Below, in pieces: positions 1-7,265 of a stretch of DNA of 22,188 nucleotides. The DNA comes from VAZQ01 sp040510075. GTDB lineage: Bacteria > Pseudomonadota > Alphaproteobacteria > Rhizobiales > Xanthobacteraceae. The DNA is taken from contig JBEVJT010000002.1 in the NCBI GenBank assembly GCA_040510075.1, forward strand, positions 1 to 22,188, in the 5' to 3' direction. The notes below the pieces were generated by a model. It made no database searches, had not been told where the DNA came from, and worked only from the letters and a program-made list of their open reading frames with translations. Positions within the stretch are counted from its first letter, which is position 1. Every line of letters starts with the position of its first letter. The translations under genes and the position numbers were made by a program.

Positions 1-2910
1 GTCCCGCGGCGAGAGTCCCTGTCCGCGCTCGGCCTCGAGCGCAAAGTCGATCATCATGATCGCGTTCTTCTTGACGATGCCCATGAGCAGCACGATGCCG
101 ATGAGCGCGACGACCGACAGATCCTGCCCGCACAGCATCAGCGCGAGCAGCGCGCCCACCCCTGCCGAAGGCAGCGTCGAGAGAATCGTCAAGGGATGAA
201 TGAAACTTTCGTAGAGCACGCCGAGGACGATGTAGATGGTGATAGCCGCGGCAAGAATGAGCCATGGTTCGCCCTCCAGCGATTTCGCGAACTCGGCCAC
301 GTCTCCGCTGTAGCTGCCGATCACCGATGTGGGCATGCCGATTTCGCGCTCGGCCTGGACAATGGCGCGCAACGCGTCGCTGAGCGCTGCGCCCGGCGCG
401 AGATTGAAGCTGATCGTGGTTGCGGGAAACTGCTCCTGATGGGTGATGACGAGCGGCGCGGTCGCGTGCTCGAATCGCGCGAACGCGCTTAACGGCACCA
501 TGGGGCTCCCGAACACCCCCGGGATGACCAGCGGCACGTTTGCGGTGAGCGATGTGGATTGCGCCACCGCCTGCAACCCCGCGGCCGGAACGTAGAGCTT
601 GGCGAGCGAGCTTGGATCGTTCTGATATTCGGGCATCGCCTCGAGCACGACGCGATACTGGTTGGCCTGGCCGTAGATGGTCGAGATCTGCCGCTGTCCG
701 AAAGCGTCGCTGAGCGTGTCGATGACGAGTTGCATCGACACTCCGAGCCGCCCTGCGGTCTCGCGATCGATCTGCACCTGCAGCTGTAGTCCGTTGTCCT
801 GCGCTTCCGAGGCGACGTCCTTGAGAACAGGCGAGGTTTGCAGGCGCTGGGCGAGCCGCGCCGCCCAGTCGACGACTTCGTTGCGCTCGGTTCCGGTGAG
901 CGTGTACTGGAATTGCGCACGGCTCACCCGCGTTGAGATCTGGATGTCCTGCACCGGCTGGAAATACACGACCACGCCCGGCACGGCCGCGACCGCCCGC
1001 TGCAGTCGCTCGATCGCCTGGGTCACGCCCGCTTTGCGCTGATCGCGCGGGCGCAGCGTGATCGCCAATCGCGCGGCGTTCGGGGTCGCATTGATCGGGG
1101 TGACACCGATGACCGAGACGATGCCGGTCACGTCCGGATCGGCGCGGATCGCCCCCTCCACGACATTCTGCAGACGCTTCATTTCCGAGAACGAGACTTC
1201 CTGCCCGCCTTCCATGACGGCAATGATGAGCCCCGTGTCCTGTAGCGGAAGGAAGCCTTTGGGGATCACGATGTAGAGCAATATCGTGGCTACCAAAGTG
1301 CCCGCCGTCACCAGCAGCGTGGGTTTCTCATGCCGCAGGACCCATTCGAGGGTGCGCCGGTAGAGTTCGACCGACCAGTCGACCCCGCGCTGAAAAAAAT
1401 GCGTGACACCGCTTGCCGCGGCCAGATGTGCGGTGGGCTGCAAGAGCCGGCTGCACATCATCGGCGTCAACGTGAGCGACACGATCGCCGAGGTTACCAC
1501 CGCGATGGTCAATGTCAGGGCGAATTCGCGAAACATGCGCCCGACGAGCCCAGTCATGAACAGGAGCGGAATAAACACGGCAATGAGCGAGACCGTGAGC
1601 GATATGACGGTAAAGCCGATCTCGCTTGCGCCGCGCAGCGCAGCCTCGAACGGACCCTCGCCCTCCTCCATGTGCCGCACGATGTTCTCTATCATCACAA
1701 TCGCATCGTCGACTATGAAACCGGTGCCGATGGTGAGCGCCATGAGCGAGAGATTGTCGAGCGAGAAGCCGCAGAACCACATGACCGCAAAGGTGGCGAC
1801 GATCGAAAGCGGCAATGCCACGCCGGCAATGAAGGTGGCGCGCATGGTGCGCAGAAAAATCAGCACCACCGTGATCACCAGCGCGACGCTGAGGATAAGC
1901 GTGAATTGCACGTCGCGCACGGATGCGCGGATGCTGGCGGTTGCGTCTTGAACAATGATGAGCGAAGCGCCCACGGGCATGGAGCGCTGCAGCTTGGGCA
2001 GCTCGTTGCGGATGCGCTCGACCGTGTCGATCACATTCGCGCCCGGCTGGCGCTGCACGTCGACGATGATCGCCGCATTGCCCTGATAAAAACCGGCGAC
2101 CTTGCTGTTCTCCAGCCCATCGACAATGACGGCAACGTCGCGCAGAAGCACCGGCCCGCCGTTGCGATAGGTCACGACGATGTTGCGGTAGGTCTCCGCA
2201 CCGGTGATCTGATCGTTCGCCGCAATCGTGTAGGACTGATGCGCGCCATCGAGCGATCCCTTGGGACCGGCGACGTTCGCGGCCATGATGACGTTGCGCA
2301 GGTCCTCGAGCCCGATCCCGTAATTGGCAAGCCGCGACAGATCCGCCTGGATGCGGATGGCAGGCTTGATGTTTCCCTGCACCGTGACGCGGCCAACCCC
2401 GGTAAGCTCGCTCAAGCGTTGCGCGAGCAGCGTGTCGGCGAGATCGCTGAGCTGGCGCAACGAGATGGTCTGGGACGTGATCGCAAGCGTGATCACCGGG
2501 GCATCCGCCGGATTCACTTTCGAATAAACGGGCGGATAAGGCAGGTTTCGCGGCAGCACCGATCCGGACGCGTTGATCCCGGCCTGTACGTCCTGCGCGG
2601 CGGCGTCGATGTCGCGCTGCAGATCGAATTGCAGCGTGATCTGGCTTACGCCGAATGAACTCGATGAGGTCATCAGCTGAAGCGAAGGGATTTGCCCAAA
2701 ATTGCGCTCAAGCGGCGCCGTGACGAGCGAAGCCATGACGTCCGGACTCGCGCCGGGCAGCTGCGTGGTCACCTGAATGGTGGGAAAATCGACCTGGGGC
2801 AGCGACGAGATGGGAAGCCACAGATAACCCAATACGCCGCCCAGGAGCACGGCTACCCCAAGCAGCGATGTTGCAATCGGCCGATGAATGAACGGCGCGG
2901 AAACGCTCAT
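1..2910 (-). CDS. RND multidrug efflux permease, MdtB/MdtC-like (C-terminus cut by window edge)
   Basis: Inner-membrane proton-driven permease of a tripartite efflux pump. The frame is open without a stop from the ATG at 2910 to base 1, giving 970 of the roughly 1,030-1,050 residues usual for the family. The N-terminus starts MSVSAPFIHRPIATSLLG, the typical cytoplasmic cap and first membrane helix. TM4 carries the adjacent aspartates of the proton relay (TGFIVDDAIVMIENI), followed by segments ending LTLTPMMCSRLL, as in MdtB/MdtC. TM10 near the edge has KKNAIMMIDFALEAERG, which keeps the relay lysine. The last membrane helices are missing only because the window ends. A GTG five codons upstream is possible, but an in-frame TGA soon closes the frame, so the ATG is preferred. 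It lies 106 bp after the adaptor gene in the same direction. MdtABC-type pumps often use two permeases, so a second may follow off-window. Substrate unknown. Confidence 0.95.
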   Translation of the reverse strand, partial: MSVSAPFIHRPIATSLLGVAVLLGGVLGYLWLPISSLPQVDFPTIQVTTQLPGASPDVMASLVTAPLERNFGQIPSLQLMTSSSSFGVSQITLQFDLQRDIDAAAQDVQAGINASGSVLPRNLPYPPVYSKVNPADAPVITLAITSQTISLRQLSDLADTLLAQRLSELTGVGRVTVQGNIKPAIRIQADLSRLANYGIGLEDLRNVIMAANVAGPKGSLDGAHQSYTIAANDQITGAETYRNIVVTYRNGGPVLLRDVAVIVDGLENSKVAGFYQGNAAIIVDVQRQPGANVIDTVERIRNELPKLQRSMPVGASLIIVQDATASIRASVRDVQFTLILSVALVITVVLIFLRTMRATFIAGVALPLSIVATFAVMWFCGFSLDNLSLMALTIGTGFIVDDAIVMIENIVRHMEEGEGPFEAALRGASEIGFTVISLTVSLIAVFIPLLFMTGLVGRMFREFALTLTIAVVTSAIVSLTLTPMMCSRLLQPTAHLAAASGVTHFFQRGVDWSVELYRRTLEWVLRHEKPTLLVTAGTLVATILLYIVIPKGFLPLQDTGLIIAVMEGGQEVSFSEMKRLQNVVEGAIRADPDVTGIVSVIGVTPINATPNAARLAITLRPRDQRKAGVTQAIERLQRAVAAVPGVVVYFQPVQDIQISTRVSRAQFQYTLTGTERNEVVDWAARLAQRLQTSPVLKDVASEAQDNGLQLQVQIDRETAGRLGVSMQLVIDTLSDAFGQRQISTIYGQANQYRVVLEAMPEYQNDPSSLAKLYVPAAGLQAVAQSTSLTANVPLVIPGVFGSPMVPLSAFARFEHATAPLVITHQEQFPATTISFNLAPGAALSDALRAIVQAEREIGMPTSVIGSYSGDVAEFAKSLEGEPWLILAAAITIYIVLGVLYESFIHPLTILSTLPSAGVGALLALMLCGQDLSVVALIGIVLLMGIVKKNAIMMIDFALEAERGQGLSPRD

Positions 2911-2935
2911 GCGCGTAGGCCGCACTCGGCCTCAT

Positions 2936-3003
2936 ACCTCCCTCTGAAAGGGGGAGGTCGACTGCCAGTTCGAGCAAAGCGAGAACGGCAGGCGGGTGGG
3001 GGT
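2936..3003. repeat. Palindromic intergenic repeat (rhizobial RIME/RPE-like) inside the efflux operon
   Basis: Two adjacent stem-loops fill most of the gap between adaptor and permease genes. The first pairs ACCTCCC (2936-2942) with GGGAGGT (2952-2958) and extends inward by a wobble and a C-G pair. The second pairs CTGCC (2962-2966) with GGCAG (2987-2991), plus GTTC (2968-2971) with GAAC (2983-2986). A G-rich tail (GGCGGGTGGGGGT) follows. This layout, ending in a GGGTGGGGGT tail, resembles abundant palindromic repeats I know from Bradyrhizobium-type genomes. Family assignment is from memory. In the operon mRNA it would fold between two coding regions. Confidence 0.7.
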
Positions 3004-3016
3004 CTGCTCGTGATGC

Positions 3017-4258
3017 TCATTGACCCCTGGTCGTTCGGCGGGCCGGAGCGGCGGAGCCTTCCACCTGGGGTGCTTCGGCACTGGGCCGACGGCCCGGGGG
3101 CGCACTTCCGGGCCCTTCCGCCGACACAGTGACTGCCGTTCCCTCGGTCAGGCGCGCAAAGCCCGTCGTGACCACGCGCTCGCCGGCCTGCACGCCGCCG
3201 GTGATCACCGATTGCACGTCGTCCTGCTGCGCCAGCGCCACGCGCCGGGCGGTGACGGTGCTCTCGTCTTTGATGACATACACAAAGGTGCCGTTGGGCC
3301 CGCGTTGAATTGCTGCGGTCGGCACGACGATCACGTTGTGCAACGTGTCGATAAGGAGGCGGACATTGACGAACTGCCCCGGCCAAAGCTGAAGATTGGC
3401 GTTGGGAAATTCACCCTTGACCTTCACCGTGCCGGTCGTCTGATCGACCTGATTGTCGATCACCACAACCTTGCCCTTGTCGAGCGCCGTCTTGCCGTCG
3501 GCGGCGAGCGCATCGACGGACAACGGCGCTTCGGCTTGCCCCTTGTTCAGCTCCGGCAGGTTCTGCTGCGGCAGATTGAAGAAAACCGAAATGGGACGCA
3601 GTTGCGTGAGAATGACGATGGCCGTCGCCTCGCCCGCCTTTACGATATTGCCCTCGTCGACCTGCCGGACACCCGTGCGGCCGGTGATGGGCGCAATGAT
3701 GTCCGTGTACGAAAGGATCGCCCGCGCATTGTCGATCGCAGCCTGATCGAGCTGGACCTGAGCTTCCAGCTGCTTCACCAGCGCCCTCTGGGTGTCGAGT
3801 TGCTGCTTGTTCACCGCATTCGTTGCGGCTAGCCTGGTATAGCGCTCGAGATCGAGCCGGGCGTTGGCGAGCTGGGCTTCGTCCTGGGCCTTCTTGGCAA
3901 CCGCCTGATCGTAGGCGGCCTGGTAGGTGACCGGATCGATCTTCGCGAGGACATAGCCCTTCTGCACGTCCTGGCCTTCGCGGAAGGAAATGTTGATCAG
4001 CTTGCCGTCGACCTGCGGGCGGACATTGACGGTGTTGAGCGCCTTGGCCGTACCCACGCCATCAAGATAGACCGGAACGTCAGCGGCCTTTGCGGTCGCA
4101 GCGAGCACCGGCACGCGTTCCCCCGCAACAGGTCCGGCCGCCCGTCTGGGCGCCTGCGGCGTTACCGACTTCGATTGTGGCATGTAGTACACCCAGACCA
4201 CGGCTGCGATCGCGCAGAGCGCAATCGCGAGAATGCCGGCGCGGCGCTTGAACGTCAT
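3017..4258 (-). CDS. Efflux RND periplasmic adaptor subunit (HlyD/MdtA-like membrane fusion protein)
   Basis: Bridges the RND permease to the outer-membrane channel. The 413 residues match the family size. An N-terminal hydrophobic segment (about residues 7-25) anchors it; there is no convincing lipobox. The first barrel/lipoyl half (NVRPQVDGKLINISFREGQ, about 78-96) is followed by an alpha-helical hairpin rich in Ala, Gln and Lys (about 110-180). The second lipoyl half follows (IIAPITGRTGVRQVDEGNIV), then beta-barrel and membrane-proximal domains (LWPGQFVNVRL, VVPTAAIQRGPNGTFVYVI). The C-terminal 40 or so residues are Pro/Ala/Arg-rich and probably disordered. The ATG overlaps the stop of the upstream channel gene by four bases (ATGA on the coding strand, 4255-4258), so translation is probably coupled. 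Confidence 0.95.
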   Translation of the reverse strand: MTFKRRAGILAIALCAIAAVVWVYYMPQSKSVTPQAPRRAAGPVAGERVPVLAATAKAADVPVYLDGVGTAKALNTVNVRPQVDGKLINISFREGQDVQKGYVLAKIDPVTYQAAYDQAVAKKAQDEAQLANARLDLERYTRLAATNAVNKQQLDTQRALVKQLEAQVQLDQAAIDNARAILSYTDIIAPITGRTGVRQVDEGNIVKAGEATAIVILTQLRPISVFFNLPQQNLPELNKGQAEAPLSVDALAADGKTALDKGKVVVIDNQVDQTTGTVKVKGEFPNANLQLWPGQFVNVRLLIDTLHNVIVVPTAAIQRGPNGTFVYVIKDESTVTARRVALAQQDDVQSVITGGVQAGERVVTTGFARLTEGTAVTVSAEGPGSAPPGRRPSAEAPQVEGSAAPARRTTRGQ

Positions 4259-5700
4259 CGCAGGACGAATCCCACACCCACTCCCGGCGGGAACCAGCTC
4301 CCGCCGAGCGCTTGATAGAGAGAAAGCACGGCTTGCAGCCGCGCGAGCCGCGAGAGCACCAGGGCATCCTCGTTGGTGAACAGGGTTTGCTGGGTCTGCA
4401 GCACCACCACGAGATCTGCGACCCCTTCACGCAACCGCGTCTCCGCAAGTGCAAAGGCGCGGCGCGAGCTTGCCACCGCGACGCTCAACAAGCGTTCCCG
4501 CTTTGCCTCGTCGTCGATGGCAATGAGCGCAATCTCCACATCGCGAAAGCCAGCAAGGATGGATTGGCAATACGCTTTCAGGAATTCGAATTGCCGGCCT
4601 TGTTGGAGTTCCAGATTGCCTTGCAGGCGCAACCCATCGAAGATCGGCTGGCTGATATTCACGGCGACGTTGTAGAAGGCGGTCTGGGGCGTCAACAACA
4701 GCCGAAACACGGTGGCGTCATAGCCGCCCTGCGCGCTGAGCGAGATAGTGGGAAAGAAGGCTGCCCGCGCGGCTTCGATGCTCGCTTCCGCGGAGGCGAG
4801 GTTGGTCTCGGCGGCCCGAATGTCGGGCCGCTGGAGCAAGAGCTGCGACGGCAATCCGGGCGTCACGCGCGGAATGGTCAGCGCGTAAAGGCTTCCGCCT
4901 TTCACCAGGAGATCCTGCGGCGCGCGCCCCATCAATACCGCAAGCACGGCGATGTTCTGGCGCAAGGTTTGATCGAACGCGGGAATGCTCGCCCGGACCG
5001 TCGCCACGAGGCTCTCCTGCTGGGCAACATCCAGATCCGAGGCGGTACCCGCCTGTGCCCGCTGCCTGATCAAGGTCAGGATGCGAGTTGCCGCGACAAG
5101 GTTTTCCTGTGCAATCCGCAGCCGATCCTGCGAGACCAGAATATTCAAATAGGCCGTGCCGACGCTCACGATGGTGGAGAGAACCACGACCTCTTTATTG
5201 AAGCGCGCGTTTACGGCCGACTCCTCGGCGGCGCGGGAAAGGGCGCGGTTCTTGCCCCAGAAGTCGATCTCGTATGAAGCATTCAGCGCACCGCGATACT
5301 CGCCCACGTCCGACTTGCCTGGCGCCTTCGAGCGCGAGCCAAAGCCTTCGAAATCGAGCATCGGCAGGAGCGGCGCGCCGGTGATCTTGGCCTGGGCATC
5401 GGCCTGCATGATACGGCCCATCGCGGCGCCGACATCGAGGTTCGCGGTCTGCGCCTCCTCGATGAATCGAGTGAGCTCGAATGAATGAAAGCTGCGCCAC
5501 CAATCCAGAGCCGGAAGGGCGGCTTCAGGATCGCGCGGCCCGGCGCGATACGTGGGCGGCACCAGGAGGGAGACGAGATCCGGCCGCTCGAATTTCGGAA
5601 TGCATCCGCTGAGCATGGGCGCGAGCAGTAATCCCAAAGCAAGGGCCACAAACCGGCGCGCACTCGTACCAAGCACTGCCGGCCCACGCGCCTTGAACAT
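4255..5700 (-). CDS. Outer-membrane efflux lipoprotein (OprM/NodT family)
   Basis: TolC-type channel that completes the RND pump. From the ATG at 5700 the product has 481 residues. Its signal peptide ends in a lipobox, LSGC (Cys at residue 33), so it should be lipidated and anchored in the outer membrane. Family marks include DWWRSF near the mature N-terminus, YEIDFWGKN in the middle, the second OEP repeat (LLQRPDIRAAETNLASAEASIEAARA) and VNISQPIFDGLRL. An in-frame GTG at 5721 would add seven residues (MALVSGL). It has a G-rich stretch just upstream but too close for a good Shine-Dalgarno, so the start is uncertain. This is the first gene of the efflux operon; no regulator gene lies beside it. 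Confidence 0.93.
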   Translation of the reverse strand: MFKARGPAVLGTSARRFVALALGLLLAPMLSGCIPKFERPDLVSLLVPPTYRAGPRDPEAALPALDWWRSFHSFELTRFIEEAQTANLDVGAAMGRIMQADAQAKITGAPLLPMLDFEGFGSRSKAPGKSDVGEYRGALNASYEIDFWGKNRALSRAAEESAVNARFNKEVVVLSTIVSVGTAYLNILVSQDRLRIAQENLVAATRILTLIRQRAQAGTASDLDVAQQESLVATVRASIPAFDQTLRQNIAVLAVLMGRAPQDLLVKGGSLYALTIPRVTPGLPSQLLLQRPDIRAAETNLASAEASIEAARAAFFPTISLSAQGGYDATVFRLLLTPQTAFYNVAVNISQPIFDGLRLQGNLELQQGRQFEFLKAYCQSILAGFRDVEIALIAIDDEAKRERLLSVAVASSRRAFALAETRLREGVADLVVVLQTQQTLFTNEDALVLSRLARLQAVLSLYQALGGSWFPPGVGVGFVLR

Positions 5701-5832
5701 CAGACCGGATACCAACGCCACCGACCCCCGAAGGCCGGGGCAGCAGCGCCGGTGTAACGCATGCTTCCCCAGCCGCCCTGAATACTCGAAACCATGTTAG
5801 CAGCCCCGCCGCACGCAACTAACTAAATAAAC

Positions 5833-5850
5833 GGACAGGTACCGGGCACC
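5833..5850. repeat. REP-like motif with GGACAGGTACC core
   Basis: The 18-base motif GGACAGGTACCGGGCACC is an imperfect palindrome around the GGTACC/GGCACC halves. It resembles REP sequences with a GACAGGTACC core that I recall from many proteobacteria, where they accompany IS200-like (RAYT) transposases. No such transposase is in this window. Only one copy is visible here, so repeat status rests on resemblance. Confidence 0.35.
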
Positions 5851-5963
5851 TTCGTTTTGACGGCGCAAATACGCCGCAAAAACGCCCCTAGTGTGGACTT
5901 AATCTGTCATTCTAAGAGCCTGTGAAGAATGGTCCGTCATCCGGGCGTCAACACAGGCAGTGT

Positions 5964-6028
5964 GTCCCGGGCGCAGCGCAGCTCGAAGCGCCTCTTCGGC
6001 GCGTAGTGGTGCGCTGCAGAACCGGGAC
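5964..6028. repeat. Palindromic repeat unit A
   Basis: Outer arms GTCCCGG (5964-5970) and CCGGGAC (6022-6028) are exact complements. Inner arms GCAGCGCA (5973-5980) and TGCGCTGC (6010-6017) are also exact complements. The unit can form a long, interrupted stem-loop. Arm sequences and spacing resemble GC-rich intergenic palindromes of Bradyrhizobium-like genomes. It faces unit B (6055-6135), which has the same arm order. Confidence 0.75.
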
Positions 6029-6060
6029 CGCCAGGTAAAGAACTTGCTGTGGCGGTCCCG
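6023..6060. repeat. Junction hairpin between palindromic units A and B
   Basis: CGGGACCGCCA (6023-6033) is the exact complement of TGGCGGTCCCG (6050-6060): 11 bp with a 16-base loop. The arms overlap the right outer arm of unit A and the left outer arm of unit B, so alternative foldings compete. This suggests one composite element rather than two independent insertions. Confidence 0.7.
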
Positions 6061-6135
6061 CCTCAGCAGTGCACCGCGCCGCCCACCAGGAAAGATCGAG
6101 CAACAGGACGGGGCGCGCTGCACTGCATCCGGGAC
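6055..6135. repeat. Palindromic repeat unit B, just downstream of the deacetylase-like gene
   Basis: Three nested pairs of exact arms: GTCCCG (6055-6060) with CGGGAC (6130-6135), GCAGTGCA (6066-6073) with TGCACTGC (6119-6126), and CGCGCC (6075-6080) with GGCGCG (6112-6117). The unit begins 27 bp after the minus-strand stop at 6163. In that mRNA it would form a strong 3' structure, so it may protect the 3' end or help end transcription. There is no T-tract for a classical intrinsic terminator. Confidence 0.75.
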
Positions 6136-6162
6136 AGGAGCATACTTCGATGAAACTTGGTA

Positions 6163-7080
6163 CTACGCCGCCACGCCCTTGCCTCTGTTCTCCATTGCGG
6201 CCGGCCGGGCCGTGGACATGTACCAATCGAAGATCTGCGCGCCGGTCCAGTGCAGCACCCCGTCGAAGCGACGCACGTGATCGTAGATGGCTTCGAGGTA
6301 TTTGATCCGGTGCGGCTGGCCGCTGATATAGGGATGAATTGCCAGCGCCATGATCTTCGCCCGGTTCTTTCCTTCCTGATAGAGCCGGTCGAATTGATCG
6401 ATGGCGCGCGTCGCCAGATAGCCGCTCTCATGATGCTGCACGATCATCATGGTGATATCGTTGATTTCGACCGTGTAGGGCAGCGTGACCAGCGGGCCTG
6501 CGGCGGTGTCGATCACGGTGGGCTCGTCGTCATAGACCCAGTCGCCGATGTATTTCACGCCCGCGCGTACCAGGAGCTCAGGTGTTTCGAGGGTCTGCGT
6601 GAGGCCGGGTCCCAACCAGCCGAGGGGTCGTTTGCCGGTGAACCGCTCGAGGATATCCATGGACCGCGCGATCATGGCGGCCTGATCTTCCACTTTGTGG
6701 ATGGGCATCTGATCATACGCATGGCCCATGAATTCCCAACCGAGGCGCTTTCCCTCCTCGGCCACGCGCACGTAATCCTCACAGGTGCGGGCGTTGATCG
6801 CGAGTGTCGGCGTGATGCCGAGTCGCTCGTAAAGCTCGAAGAAACGCCAAGCGCCAACCCGCATGCCGTATTCGTGCCAGCTCCAGTGCGGCATGTCGGG
6901 AACAAGCGAAGCGCCGGTAGGCGCAGGCAGCACCTGCCGTGGCATGGGCCGACCGATGTCCCACACCTCGTAATTGACGATCGTCCAGAAAACGATGCGC
7001 GCCCCGCCCGGCAGCTTGAGCGGCGGCCGATCCACTATGGCCGAAAACTCACAGCGTTCCCGCGGCAACATGGGTGCCAT
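6163..7080 (-). CDS. Polysaccharide deacetylase family protein (PuuE/allantoinase-like subgroup)
   Basis: A 305-residue NodB-homology-fold protein without signal peptide, so probably cytoplasmic. The usual TFDD motif is replaced by VNYEVWD (N36-Y37-E38), as in the PuuE-like branch, whose members include cofactor-free allantoinases as well as putative deacetylases. Candidate metal or active-site residues are H120 and H128 (MGHAYDQMPIH), the GWLGPGLTQT loop (about 154-163), the DWVYDDEP segment (about 180-187) and H249 (LAIHPY). Which of these bind metal cannot be settled by eye. The ATG at 7080 has a strong Shine-Dalgarno (GGAGG, about 6 bases upstream). It is divergent from the YfhO-type gene. 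Substrate unknown; carbohydrate or ureide/amide hydrolysis are both possible. Allantoin degradation partners are not nearby. Confidence 0.85.
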   Translation of the reverse strand: MAPMLPRERCEFSAIVDRPPLKLPGGARIVFWTIVNYEVWDIGRPMPRQVLPAPTGASLVPDMPHWSWHEYGMRVGAWRFFELYERLGITPTLAINARTCEDYVRVAEEGKRLGWEFMGHAYDQMPIHKVEDQAAMIARSMDILERFTGKRPLGWLGPGLTQTLETPELLVRAGVKYIGDWVYDDEPTVIDTAAGPLVTLPYTVEINDITMMIVQHHESGYLATRAIDQFDRLYQEGKNRAKIMALAIHPYISGQPHRIKYLEAIYDHVRRFDGVLHWTGAQIFDWYMSTARPAAMENRGKGVAA

Positions 7081-7195
7081 TCAATCCTCCACTCGCAACG
7101 CCAGCCATGATACGCGCGCACCGCCGGCTGTTCCAGTGAGAGCCTGCCACTGTGCTCAGGAGCTTGCGTGTGCCACCAACGCTTAGTTTGAACCG

Positions 7196-7243
7196 TCATC
7201 CTGACGTGCTCGGCGCAACGCGCTCGCTCGAGCGTCAGGATGA
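7196..7243. repeat. Palindromic repeat upstream of (or inside) the YfhO gene start
   Basis: TCATCCTGACG (7196-7206) and CGTCAGGATGA (7233-7243) are exact 11-base complements. An inner CTCG/CGAG pair (7209-7212/7229-7232) lies around an ACGCG-type loop. The CCGTCATCCTGA...TCAGGATGA form resembles a family of short palindromes frequent in Hyphomicrobiales genomes. The open reading frame of the next gene runs through it, encoding NRHPDVLGATRSLERQDEG if translated. That argues for a start codon downstream of the repeat. A purine-rich GAGGGGGAGAG (about 7242-7252) follows directly. Confidence 0.75.
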
Positions 7244-7265
7244 GGGGGAGAGCGCGTTTACGCGC

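Larger units (their letters stand above)
5701..6162. other. Non-coding region full of inverted repeats
   Basis: About 460 bp separate the efflux operon start from the stop of the deacetylase-like gene. I find no credible gene; the open frames here read through the repeats. From left to right it holds the efflux operon's upstream region, including a possible -10 (TAACAT on the minus strand) without a convincing -35. Next come a short CGGCG/CGCCG hairpin (5861-5865/5872-5876), a REP-like motif (5833-5850), a CCCCTAGTGT word (5885-5894), a TCATTCT...AGAATG fragment (5907-5931), and the large palindromic cluster 5964-6135. Confidence 0.75.

Noticed and set aside
1330..2658. A 442-codon plus-strand open frame opposite the RND permease
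   Set aside because: Its translation is His/Asp/Arg-rich low-complexity sequence with no motif, typical of the antisense of a GC-rich gene. The minus-strand frame has clear RND motifs throughout.
4312..5277. A 321-codon plus-strand open frame opposite the outer-membrane channel gene
   Set aside because: Composition is typical of an antisense shadow (His, Arg, Gln, Gly rich) and it has no domain. The channel gene on the minus strand has a lipobox and OEP repeats.
6023..6135. CRISPR array or tRNA-like structure in the palindromic cluster
   Set aside because: There are no regularly spaced direct repeats with spacers, and the paired arms do not form a cloverleaf with conserved tRNA bases. Inverted-repeat elements explain the signal.
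5701..6162. Small genes in the gap between the efflux operon and the deacetylase-like gene
   Set aside because: All open frames there run through palindromic arms, have Arg/Ala-rich translations and lack ribosome binding sites.
6157..7110. A 317-codon plus-strand open frame opposite the deacetylase-like gene
   Set aside because: It mirrors the real gene almost exactly in extent, lacks a ribosome binding site and shows no family features.
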